From Saturnia japonica (Eukaryota > Arthropoda > Insecta > Lepidoptera > Saturniidae), in assembly GCA_033032175.1 (NCBI GenBank), contig CM065320.1:1240001-1304000 (forward strand): DNA of 64,000 nucleotides, written 5' to 3'. Shown in pieces: positions 25,986-38,400 of this stretch. The notes beneath the pieces are model-generated. The model saw only the letters and a program-made list of their open reading frames with translations, was not told where the DNA came from and did no database searches. Within the stretch, counting starts at the first letter, position 1. Each line of letters opens with the position of its first letter. The position numbers and the translations under genes are program-made.

Positions 25986-27861
25986 AACTAACTTATAAAT
26001 ATATACATGTTCCTCGCCTCCTGGGAGGAAGAGAGAGAACATGTGTATGTGTATTTAGTTATCTGACAAGTATGTCTACACTATCTAGCGTAACAAAATA
26101 AAAAAAAGTTTCATTACAGAACTTATGTACCTATATCGTGTGCACGTATGTATGTTCATATGTGTGTAATGTTGTATGTGGGTAGCTAAGTGATGCATGT
26201 TCAGTGTGACTTGTACCGCTGTTGTATTGTTCTGTTTGCAGAGGCGGTCGAGTAATAGGCGTTTTGTTCCTCGATTTTGTCAACGGGGTCGGTGAAGATG
26301 TTACGTGGCCAGCACTGTAAGCGGGTGGCGTTTGGGGCTGTATCGTAAGTCGCGGTGGCTTTGATCAGCGGATTTTTGTGTGATTCGACGCGGCGTCGAA
26401 GTAAGATCTTGACAGGTATTTGATGTATGATTCGACCGAGGGAAGTTGCATCTCTCTATGGAGATCTTTCTATGGAACGTACAAAGGGGCTTTGTTAATT
26501 TTACATAAGAATCGCGTTTGGAGGATTTGGAATGTATGAACATTGGATTTTACATATGTGCGAATGCGGCGCAACTATATCTCTTAATTCGGCGGACACA
26601 TGTTTTGTATAGAGAAAGCATGACGTTTTGCTTACAGTCAGGGGCTGTAGTCAGTGGCGTAGCATAAGGGGAGGCGGCGGGGGCGTCCCGCCCGACCATG
26701 AACATCAGTTGTGGTTCTTTCTACCTATAAAAAATCGTAAATCTATGGCAGAAAGCATAACCGCCACTAATAAAATTATCTAGGTAACTATGATATCGTA
26801 CCACGAGCATAATAAATTGATATTTAGAAGAAAAAAACAATGTGCAAACTGTCAGTCGACCTGGGATTCCCCCAAAACTTAATACCCCGTTCGCGCATAA
26901 CCAACGCTAGTCAGGAGATTCCCTCGATATAGCGCTCGTCACTTGTATTGTGGATTGGGCCATTTCTTTTGTTTCCGACCGCATTCATTTCAATATTCTC
27001 TTACGTGAACGTGTGAACGTCTAGTGCAAAGTGTTTGTTAATTATAAAATATTATAAACAACATTTTTTGTATAAAAACCGATTTAATATAGTCGATTCT
27101 TGATAAAAATAAACAAGGTAAGTGAAGTATTTTTGTTATTACAGGTAATACTTACATTTTTAATTCATTTAGTATCTAATAGCAGTATCTTAGATTATTT
27201 TGAAAAACCTTTCAATTATTTTATTCTCTTTTAATTACTGTGTATTTTAAAACTATATTATTGAGCCATCCTAAATGATAAATAGGTACGTACAGAAGGT
27301 ATTTTAGACAGATTGCAGTAATATTTTTTGTTTAGCCTGGGCAAGTATTACTATCTACTAAAGGTATTTATTTATTAAAATAGGTTTTAAAGGCTTTGCT
27401 GGCGTTAAAAGATTTTATTTATATTTCAACACGTTTTACGATATTACTTTAGGTAATAATGTTTAATTGTAAATAATATACTTATTTATTATTTACTTAC
27501 TTATTATTTTCCGATCTAATAGCAATGGGATTTGTTTACAAAAACGGAATATATTAAGTTTCGATTTTTGATTGAAAGTAATCATAATCATAACATACAA
27601 CTTCGCGTACGTTGATTTGGCTCCGAGATGAGTAGCTCGAGCACTCGTGGCACGGATATCGCAATCAACGGTAGAGTATTTAACTAGTATTTTTCTAATA
27701 ATGCTTAAATACATATTTACATCCATACGCATCATTGTTAATTTATATAAAAATATATTTCACAAAGCTAGTTACGTAACATGTAGGTGTTTATTTACTG
27801 TTATAAAATCAACGTATCACTTACTAACTAAAAATATTTTTTAGAATACCCAGAACGAAAT

Positions 27862-30800
27862 ATGCTTCGGGGAATTCATACTTCGAAAAGAGAAAGCGGG
27901 TTTCAACAGAGAAAAGCCAAAAAGGCTAAAATTGATGAAATTCAGAGCATGTCCGGTTCTCTTTTTAAATATGTCACAAAAGCAGATAGCGGCCAAAGTT
28001 CAAATAAAGTACCCGAGTCTCTTGCTGACGAAAGTTATGATTCACATCTTGGAGACTCACATTCAGATAGCAACATCGACAATACAGAATCAATGAATGC
28101 GACCCAGGACCTTGAGGAATCAAAATAAATAATGAAAATGACGCCGTTAATGCTACTTTCGGAGATAGCATTAGCTTCGAAGAAACAGTTCAACACTTGA
28201 GAGATGTTTCACATTGGAGTTTACCGGTACTTGATAATGTTCGCATTGACATAATAAAAAAGGGCAGTGAACATTTCCAGAACAAAGAAGGACCGTTTCC
28301 TACTGTATCTCGTCATGGTTCAAAGATTAAAGGTGATTCTCGTCATCTTTCACAGGAATGGTTTTATAAACAGATGCCTAGTGGTGAAAAAATTCTACGA
28401 TCATGGATGGTATTTTCTCCTATATCAAATAAACTGTACTGTTTTTGCTGTCGTTTATTTGCTGTCAGTAACATACAAACAACATTTACAACTGGATTTC
28501 AGAAGTGGTGGAAACTAAATCCTAAAGTATTGGACCATGAAACTTCATTTGAACATTTAGAAAATTTCGAAAAGTGGAAAACTTTGGAAATGAGATTAAA
28601 ATCTCACACCACAATAGATGATGCAACCTTGCAATTAATGAATACGGAAAAACAGAAGTGGAAAAATCTTTTAACTAGATTATTAGATATAACATTGTTT
28701 TTGGCTAAACAAAACCTAGCATTTCGTGGACATGATGAAACCCAAGGGTCGTCTAATAAAGGTAATTTCTTAGAACTAGTTAAACTGCTGTCAAAGTATG
28801 ATGCAGTACTCAAAGAACATATACTATATTTGGAGCAGGAAAAATCACCTAAAGTAACATATTTATCGCCAGAAATACAAAATGAGTTCATAAATGTTTT
28901 AGCTAATCATGTAAAATGTCAGCTTTTCAACGAAATTAAATCGGCCAAATATTTCGGAATCATGTTTGATAGCACACCTGATGTTTCACATGTCGATCAA
29001 ATGTCTGAAGTGATAGGTTATGTAAAAATTAATAATAGAAAAGTAGAAGTCAAAGAAGTATTCTTAGGATTCTTTCTTTACATGGAAAAAAGCAGCTGAT
29101 TTAAGCGCTGAAATACTAAAGAAGCTTGAAAACTTTAGGGTCTACTGTGCCACTCTAAGATTAGGTAGTTGGTATAAATGAAACATACAATGAGAAGGTT
29201 GAATATAAAGTGTATTTGTTACTAAAATGTTCGGGTCTTTTTACCCGAACATATGTGTCTGTCAGACTGGGAGAATCCGGTCCCTTGTTCCTTGCTTGCG
29301 TTTGGTCAATGCAGTGTGGACAACAGATGTCGTAGCCCAACAGATGCGGTAGCGGGTCGAGCGCCATGGTGCCGAGGAGCGTCCGCTTGGGGTATTGTTC
29401 TCGGCCGATCCTTTTCGTTATTTATTTCGTTATTAATGTTGCGCTATTGTGAAGACGAAGTATCGGCGCCAGTCTTCCGGGTGGCATCCTGTGGAGTGCT
29501 TTCTCAATGCGGCAGGTACGCATGTGCTTAACGCAAGGATGAGATCGTACTTGTGATTGATAATATTTAGCTTGGTAGTATAAACGATGGCTTAGATATT
29601 ATGATGTGTCGTTCTCAAGGTGATGATAATGCTGCAGTTATGAGGGGTATACACGGAGGAGTGCAAGCTATTATAAAAGAAAAAAAACAATAAAGCAATT
29701 TTTATTGGTTGTTTATATCATTCAATTATTTTATGCGGCCAACATTCGTTTGCACAAAATGTGACTTGTGTTACATTTTTCGGAGCAGTGGAAACAATAT
29801 TTAACTTTTTTTAAACTTCCACAAGCCGTTGGGAAGTGCTCCTCAATCACAGCAAAGCATCTGTTAAAAGACTTTCGACAACGCGCTGGAGTGCTCATTA
29901 TGGTTCAGTAAAAGTATTGGCTGAAAATTTTGATGGGATAATATCTGCAATTGAGGAACTATGTCACCAAGACGTAAATTTAGAAACTAGAGGTGCTGCA
30001 CAAAATCTGCCTGCTGTGTGCAATTTCTCATTTCTGTGTTTTCTTTTCTTTTGGAATGATGTGCTAAGGGAAGTGAACAATGCTTAGATTGCATTACAAA
30101 GTAAAGGTTTATGTGTTGATGAAATAATCATAAAACTAGAAGCACTTCGTCTATTCATTGGAGAGAAACATTTGCATTAGTAGAAGAGGCAATAGATTTT
30201 GCTGTACAAATATTTCAAAAATTCAACATTTCGATGGAATGACGAATTCGTAGCAAGAAACGCATGCCCGGTGATTTAGCATCGTCCACCGATGCTGGAC
30301 TTACACTTAGAGCGGAACTTCAAAAGGACATGTTAGAATGTCTTGACAGATTCAATATTGAACTCGAAACAAGAGTAAAGTCCATTAAAGACGTAGCTTC
30401 ATTGTTTGAGGTTGTGCAGTCAAAGACCTTGCTTTCGGCAAACACTGAACAGTTAAAATTTGCTATATCAAAATTTAACTAACCTTTACGATGAAGTATC
30501 AGAAACAGAACTCCTTTTAGAAATACCAAGATTGAAAAGACATTTAAAAGCGGCTAATATTACTGTCTCTAATTGGGTAACACTGGACTTTTTGAAATTT
30601 ATTGTGGAATAGGATTTTACAGAATCTCTTCCGAATCTAACGGTCGCACTAAAGTTATTTATAACAATATGTGCATCAGGTGCTTCATGTGAGAGAAGTT
30701 TCAGCAAATTAAAATTAATTAAAAATTACTTGCGGTCTACAATGACTGACACCAGATTAAACAATCTTGGTATTTTAACGATAGAACATGAAGCAACACA

Positions 30801-30867
30801 AAATATAAATTTTGAAGACGTGATTTCGGAGTTCACTGGTGTCAAAGCTAGAAGGAAGAAATTTTAG
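27862..30867 (+). pseudogene. hAT transposase, ZMYM1/DUF4371 type, broken
   Basis: The first frame (27862-28128) is a polar N-terminus. A frameshift leads into a TTF-type zinc-finger region with RSWMVFSPISNKLYCFCC and GFQKWWKLNPK. The DUF4371 RNase H-like core follows (HDETQGSSNKGNFLELVK, YFGIMFDSTPDVSHVDQ, with the first catalytic Asp in FDSTPD). After the 29.1-29.6 kb insertion come MMCRSQGDDNAAVM, STTRWSAHYGSVK and, at 30655-30867, the hAT dimerisation block GASCERSFSKLKLIKNYLRS. Several frame breaks make it inactive. It is of a size normal for the family. Confidence 0.88.
29145..29560. mobile_element. secondary insertion within the hAT transposase
   Basis: The hAT reading is interrupted after 'gaaaactttaggg' and resumes at about 29580 with the block leading into MMCRSQGDDN. 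The intervening sequence is GC-richer, includes the short inverted pair GTTCGGGT and ACCCGAAC (29229-29252), and has no transposase similarity. It may be a retroelement 5' or LTR fragment. The termini are not defined. Confidence 0.5.
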
Positions 30868-32418
30868 TTTTTAACAAAGTAATTTGTTTCACATAATATT
30901 CAAATATTTGTAATGGGTACTCGTATTTTAATAAAACGTAAATGATTATAACTTTTTTTATTTTAACAGTTTCGATTGAGTTTTGGGGTGACAACTATAT
31001 AATCCGCCCCGGGTGCCACCTATGCTAGCTACGCCACTGGCTGTAGTCGACCTATGACCATTGCGGCTCTGTTCCTAACAGTACACATGAGAGTCGAAGG
31101 TGAGCTTCTTATCGGTGGCCCAGGGGATCTTGTCTTTAAAGATTTTGAGAGGTTCGATACCCTCGGGATCTCTTTTTTGCTAGGGTCTAAGATAATCGCG
31201 GCGCTCTTGGAGGGGTTGATGGCTATGTGCTATTTACGATACCATTTACCGAGAGTGGTAAAGGCACGTTGGACGGTGTGTCTGAGATGAAGTCTGTGGC
31301 TTGTAGAAGCGTAAATGACCGTATCGTCAGCGTATAGACCTACTTCGACCTCGGAGGGACGGGGTAGGTCACTGTCGTACAGGCTGAACAGGCAACGCGC
31401 CTGAATGGAGCCTTTGCGGGACGCCAGAGCGTATGGGGTGGGATGTGGAAAGTACACCTTACACTCGGAAGCGGAAGGTGCGGTCGGTGAGGTAGTCGTG
31501 GATGATATGAACTAATCTATTTGGGACTTGTAAGTGATGTAGCTTGTATACCAGTCCGGCGTGCCAGACCTTATCGAAGGCCTCCGCGACTTCGAAGAAG
31601 ACCGCAAGCGTACGGTACGGTTTATCTTTTGCGAAATTAGATACTATGTGCTCCCTGTGGCATTGCACTTGGTGCGTACAAGAGTGTCGAGCGTGGAACC
31701 CGAACTGTTCCAGTGGGTATAGATTTTTGTCGTCTATCACGCGCTTGAGACGGTTCAGAAGGAGTCGCTCATAGATTCTGCCTAAGGTATTCAAGAGACT
31801 AATCGGGCGATAGCTATCGGGAAGCGATGCTAGTTTTCTGGGTGTATGTATCCTTATGACTATGGCCGTTTTCCAGGTGGCTGGGAAATGACAGTGAGCA
31901 ATGTTTACATTGAAAATGCAAACCAAGAGTGCTATGAGGTGATCGGGAAGAAGTTTGAGTACTTCATTCCTGATCACGTCAGGACCGGGAGATTTTTTTA
32001 GCTTAAAGCTCTTGATGATGGAACAGACTTCGTCAGACGTGACCGGGTTTAGTATATCCGTGGGGGGGACCGAACTGAGTTCGCGTACCGAGGATTCGAT
32101 TCCGTTAACATCTGAGGCGTCTATGTTGTCGCAGTTTGGGGAGCACTGGCTCTCCAAGCTTGTGGCGAGACACTCCGCCTTGTACGCGTAAGATGTTAGA
32201 TCATAGATGTCAGTGACATCATGTCACTTCTTATTTGTCTATGGTCACTTCCAGTCAGTGCTATGATCATATCACATCTCTACTTTGTCTGTGATTTTAC
32301 TGATCAGTCGATCACAAAATGCATAGACAAAATGTTCTGTGGGTTATTGGTCTATGGTTCTGATGTGAGATGAGGTTATATTTTTATGCTTTGAAACTTT
32401 GAATTTGAACTGCAAAAT

Positions 32419-35400
32419 ATGAATGGAAACTTGAAAAAACCATATCGCTGCTCATTTGAGGGTTGTAAATCTTCGTTTAACCGACCTTATCGTATGGCCC
32501 AACACATTCTCGTCCACAATAATACTGTAAGCTATCAAATAATTGTTTTATTTATACTAATTATAGTAGGATTTAGAACCATTTGACACGAATTGGGTCT
32601 TCTAGTTAATAGAGATTTGATTCCTAATTACAGAGCTACCTCTCTCATTACAATATCATATCGTTTTAGAAGTTCTAACCTTAAAACCCTAAAAAATGGG
32701 TTGTACTCTAGTTTGTTATTTTTTTAAACTGACTACTTTTAGTCTTAAGGGCCCTGAAGCCTCATATGGCTTTTACAGCTTCATCGTGGCTTGGGACTAT
32801 ATTACATGCCACTGAATTTATGGTTGTGAAAGTGTGTGGGAGGTGGAGGAGGGTGAGAGGAATCCCCATGTGAAGGAAAAATAGTTTTTGAGAATTTTTA
32901 TTTCAAATTTGAAGTTGTTTGTGTATGACTTGCATGTGAATTTTCAACGAATAATTTTAGTTTCTGTCAATTCAAAAGAACAGTTATTTTATAGCATTTT
33001 CATAGAGCAAATGTCAACATTATTTTTTAAATTGATATAACTTTTTTATTTATAAACTGATTGAAATGAAACATACACTAAATTTTAAGCAAGTAAGATT
33101 GTGTGGCAAGCGCTTGCAATGCGAAATAAAAATAATCGATAAATAATTGAAAAAACCTGGTATGGTTTTTGTAAAAATTTAACTATCCTTTGTTGATGAA
33201 TTTTCCATATTCTATTATTTGTTTTTACTCATTTAATTAGCTTCTTTTTACAGTAAAAATAGATTAAACGAAATGTTATAACTGACACAATGTTGACGTC
33301 CATCATGCTTGCTTGTCCCAAACATAGTTGCATACTTGCATATGTGTGGGTGGCTATGTTTAACTTGCCTATTTTATTCAAGTGTTTGTCGAGGTTTGAA
33401 GTTTGTGGCCAGTGTATGGATGAGACATTAGGTTTCTTCTGATGACAACAAGTATGAGGGAAGAGAGCATGCCACTGCAGTGGCCTCTGGGGGCCAAGTC
33501 CAAATTTTATCTCTAATTATTATTGTTTTAAACTAAATTTTGTCTTAATTTCTAATTCCACCTTGAAACATTAATCTCCATTTACTTATGCCTGGAGAGT
33601 TATATTTTCATGGGAGTGGTATAAGTGGATAAGAGGCTGCCACCTTCCCCTCTCTCTAACACCAACATGTGCCAAATTATTGTAAAGTTTAACCCCTACC
33701 TATTATTTTAAATATACTATAAAGGTCACAAGCAGGGATACGGCCCGATAATAAATGGCTACCATAACCTATGGAAGATTATAATACCATAGGTATCACT
33801 AGAACGATGCTGACCTTGATCCCCCCTACTCCAAGGTGCAAATTATAAAATGGTAAAATTATGTTACATTGTTTTCAGAAAGCATTTAAATGTGATGATT
33901 GTTCAAAGTCATATACAAGTAAAAGCCATCTAAATCGACATATAAATAGCACACATAAAAGTTTAGAGCCTGATGTATTTTACAGGTGAGATCATTTGCC
34001 TTTAAATATCAACTAATATTAAAATTACAACCTTACAAATTGTGAAGTTGATGAAAATGGCATGCAATTCAGTGTGGATTAAAATTTGCATTGGTACTTA
34101 AGTCCTATTTAAAAAATCACTTGTGTGGTGTACTAAAAATTAAGCCTATCCACTTATGTATTCATTTATTCACCATATAAATTAGTTGAAACAGATGCCA
34201 ATTTTAAATAAATTGTAAATTTGAAGCAAGTCGACTTGTCTACTTATTCACACCTTTTATGGATATGTACTATCAGTTCAATATATACAAATATTAGATA
34301 GCCATCTCATAGAGTCCTCTCTTATTTCTTATGAGGCATATCTAATAATTATATATAACATGTTTATTAATAATTTTTAGGCCTCTCATAGAAAGATATA
34401 TGAGCCGTTTCTGTTTATATCTTCAATTAAAAATTTAATTTCCATTCCAGTTGTCCTACGTGCTTAAAAACTTATGCAAATAGACAAAACTTAAAAAGAC
34501 ATATAAAAACTAAGCATGTTTTAAAAGCATTGTTTAATTGTGATATCTGCAAAAAGGACTTTAAAAAGAAAAATCAAATAAAAGCACACATGTTCATACA
34601 TTCTGGTGTGAAATCATTTAGGTATGTACCTATACATTTTATTTGATATTAAATATTTGTAAGTGTTGATGGCGAACTGACTACACTGTTAGCCTTAGGG
34701 GCCCTGAAGCCGCTGCGGCTTTTACAGCTTTACCGAACTTGGAGTTTGTAACATGATTCAACTAATCCTTTTATAATACAATTTCTGTTTAGCAAAACTA
34801 AGCACAGATGGTGTGCTGAAACAACTTCTGCTCAAACCGGATACACCAATTGATAACAGAAGTTGTTACAAAATCCGTAAATAATATAATTGTGATAAAA
34901 CCATAGCATGCTGGTAGGGCTTTTAATAATTCCTGCCTGGCTAGCTACCATCTTCAAGTTGAAAATTTGTCACCAAGCACTAATAGGTGTGTTCCGGCAG
35001 CTGCACTTGAGAGCCAGTCTTCCACTAGGCTTATTGTGCTACCATCGTCACTTAAGACAAGGCGAGATTGTGGCCACAATACTAACCTCCATCTATTATC
35101 ACATTTAATCCTTTTTAATTACAAATTTCATTAAATTATTTAATTAGGTCTGAACTATCACTTATTTTTCATTTTTTCCTGAGCGGCTTATAAACCACTG
35201 CAAATAAATCAAACTTTGAGACTAGTGCCAATGAGATTCAATATCTCATTTCTAATTTCACTTTACAAATTTACTCTTTCCCTCTATGGCATGTATTGCT
35301 GCAATGTTTTCTCTTCTGCATTCAAAGCTTTTTCATCAAATGAAAATATCAAAGAAATTAAGTGTTTTAATGAAAAACAGTGACATAACTGTGGTATTTC

Positions 35401-38400
35401 TGATATTTCATTCATATGATCATGTATATGATCGTAAGAATTCTGCGATTCAGGCTCTTTACATATGATCGTGCGATATAATATGACGTATGAATTCTGC
35501 GATTTACTGTGAAGTGTTGTGGTTTTATATGAGATTTTATTCGAGACTCTTATTTTAGTGAAGTAAATTTATATAATAGTGCGTTAAATGGTAGGAGCAT
35601 GAGTTTTGTAATTTATAATTCAGTGAAATAAATTCATATTATCCTGTTATAGTAGGAATACGAAATCTGCGACTTTTATTTGAGTCAAGTGAACACCTAC
35701 TTTATCATATGTAGTAGGTATTTTGGATTAAATATACCAGGTGACAAATTTTCTATAGGCATGGACATATAAAAAGGCGGTCATAATATTCACTAAGATA
35801 GCGGTGAATCACTCGTAGTAAGTCAGTTCCCTTACGAGCTCGCATGCACACATTTATACAATAGTAGGGATGAGAATTTAAAAAAAAGTCGATTTTATAT
35901 AAACCGATTTTTTTTCACATCCCTGTACCATAGTAAGTCAGTCGCCCGCCATTATCCTCCAAGACGACCCAGACCTCGACCGAGTGACGGTTTTGAGGTT
36001 TTTAGTAAAATATTTAACAATGTCGTCATATGTAGTAAAGAGGTATCGGAACCATAGTAGTTTCATTAAAAAAAAATAGGGAATCACATTTCACAAGTAG
36101 TTGTAGTAATTATTGCGAACATTGTGGTTATTGTGTTAACACAATACCAGCCAGTGTTGCCAATAATTACTGTAGTAAATTGATAGTAATTTGTTCGAAC
36201 CCAATTTATTTACCTAATTAATTATAATATTATTAAGTGTTATCTATATCTAGATATACATGGTATAAAATGAAGTCGCTTTCCGTTGTCCCTTCTGTAC
36301 GCTTAGATCTTTTAAACTACGAAACGGACTTTAATGCGATTTTAGATTCACTAACATTTAGAGAATTTTTTATGGTAAGTTTATATTTACAATACTGTTA
36401 TATTTAAGTTTTTGTATAGTAGAGAAAATTCAATTAATTGTAATCAAAACGTCAAAAACTGATTTTCGGGCGTTTACATGAATTACGCTAGCTAAACCTT
36501 TATGATACATCAAAATAATGTTCTAAAGAATTGTAGTTCTTCAAAAAGCCTAAAGAACAGTCCGCGATTGCATTTGTCTATTTCTAAGGTTGACTCATAG
36601 TAACCATTTTTATCTTCAACATAATAATTAAACAGTTTACTATATTTGCGAAGTTATTTTCTCCAATTCAGTATTAATCTTTATCCAAATAAGTTTGTTA
36701 TTTAACTTGGGCATTTAATATAGAATAAGATTGTCCTTTACAGTTTTCCATTTAAATAAATACCATAGAAGATATCACGATTTCAAAATTATTCGCGACC
36801 TAAGAAATCCTACCTAAAAAAACCTATGGTAATTTACGCGACGCGAGCTAAGCGCTCTATTCGTGTCTATGAAATTACATAACATACCATCACGACTGTA
36901 TCCCCGAAGTGTTAGGCAGAGGTGAACACCCACAGTTCGCCGGGCATGTTTTAAGTCCCATGTAAAATTTTAAAATAATATAATCTTACACGAACTAAAA
37001 ACTGAATATTACCTAGTTAGTAACTGCAAATTTTTTGGTTTCTGTTTGACCAAGGCCGCCTTTACGTCAATGTGATATCTGAATTACATCGAGCTATATC
37101 ATGCGTTATGTAACAATAATTACTCATAAAATAAGTTAGAAATACTTATTATTTCGCTTTTTTTATGTAACATGCTGGTGTAACAAGTTTGATATATCTG
37201 TAACGTACTTTTCACATCCGTTTATATATTCATGATGCGGGAATTACAACCCTGACATCATTTTGATAAAAATATTGGCGGTAAAAAGTCGATAATGTAA
37301 ATATTATTATCTTTTATATCGACTAAATTTTCAAGTTACTGCTATGAACAAGATTCGCACTTTCGACTCAATAGTCATTCTAGTGTGCTGGAGGTAGTTC
37401 GGCAGGTACTTATAGGAACTAATAATTGGTTCATAAAAACAAACCCTTATATTTAATGTATGAAACAAAACGATATCTAGAACAAAATCGTGGCAGTGCC
37501 ATCTTATATCAATTAAAAAAAGTAAACATGAAAATACTAGATTTTATTGATATATCAATCGTACGTAAAAAACTGACTGACTGTAACGATAAGATTCACT
37601 GTTATATCAGACAATACGTAATAAATTGACTTATTTTTTATATACAATTTTGATTTTATTACTATATCTACTGTACGTAAAAATGTGACTTATCAGTTAT
37701 GTGATTGTAGTATTTTATCGTTATGTCAGTTGTACGGAAAAATATGAACTCTGATATTACATAACAATATACTATTCATATTACATCAGATGAACGTAAG
37801 ATATAAAATAATGCCATTACATCACTTTCAAATCATATTTTATATCAGTAAGACGCTGCATTAAAAACCACAGAGTATGACATAACTTAAACATCACTAA
37901 TCATATCAGTTTTATGTCATGTGTTTATCAAAACGCTGTGACCGTATTTGTACCTTATGTGTTATGGTCAAGGTAACGTGCTCACTGGGTTGGAACAAGG
38001 TCTGGTGAGTATGGTGGGTGACGGAAAGTTTCCAGCCGTAATTCCTGTAATTTTGAGACGGTCCGTTGTGCTGTCTATGCACAAGTGTTGTTATGAAGAA
38101 GGAATGTACTACAACAATTCACAAGCCTCGATTGTTTGACAGCGAGCGTGTTCTACATAACTTGCAATTCTTAACAGTACACCTCTGCAGTAAAATTTGG
38201 CTGCCTCCTGTGTCCAACCGACCAGCACTACGGACGATTTCGATCCTCATATTTATTTAAGATATACATGATCACTTACTAAAATCTGATTCAGAATTCC
38301 TTCATTGTGACATGGATTCAGTGGCATCAGCGCTGCAGAAATTGCTCGAAGGATTAATGATGTATATGGGGAAGCTACTGTAATAGAAAGCATGGTACGT

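Larger units (their letters stand above)
26652..31039 (+). mobile_element. hAT-superfamily transposon (ZMYM1-like) with 8-bp target duplication
   Basis: Terminal inverted repeats CAGTGGCGTAGCATA at the left and TATGCTAGCTACGCCACTG at the right enclose 4.39 kb. GCTGTAGT directly precedes (26644-26651) and directly follows (31040-31047) the element, an exact 8-bp duplication diagnostic of hAT insertion. A leader with a consensus donor AAG|GTAAGT at about 27117 precedes the coding region. A roughly 0.4-kb segment at 29145-29560 is a later insertion. Confidence 0.93.
25990..32190 (-). mobile_element. Jockey-type LINE, minus strand, interrupted by a hAT element
   Basis: The reverse transcriptase occupies 32157-31230 with SFKLKKSPGPDVIRNEVLK, SYRPISLLNTLGRIYERLL, EQFGFHARHSCTHQV and GLYADDTVIYAS. 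The end of ORF2 lies at 26543-26270 with a PRNIFTDPVDK-like block, on the far side of the hAT insertion (26652-31039). In motif A the expected catalytic Asp is Glu (AVFFEVAEAFDKVWH), and one stop separates the RT frames, so the copy is dead. Its 5' endonuclease part is absent, which is the usual 5' truncation. Confidence 0.8.

Noticed and set aside
36270..36374. An apparent 35-codon first exon starting MKSLSVVPSVRL and ending at ATG|GTAAGT.
   Set aside because: The DNA around it ('aaactacgaaacggacttt', 'aatgcgatttt') matches a phrase common in moth Helitron-like repeats, so the frame and donor are most likely coincidental.
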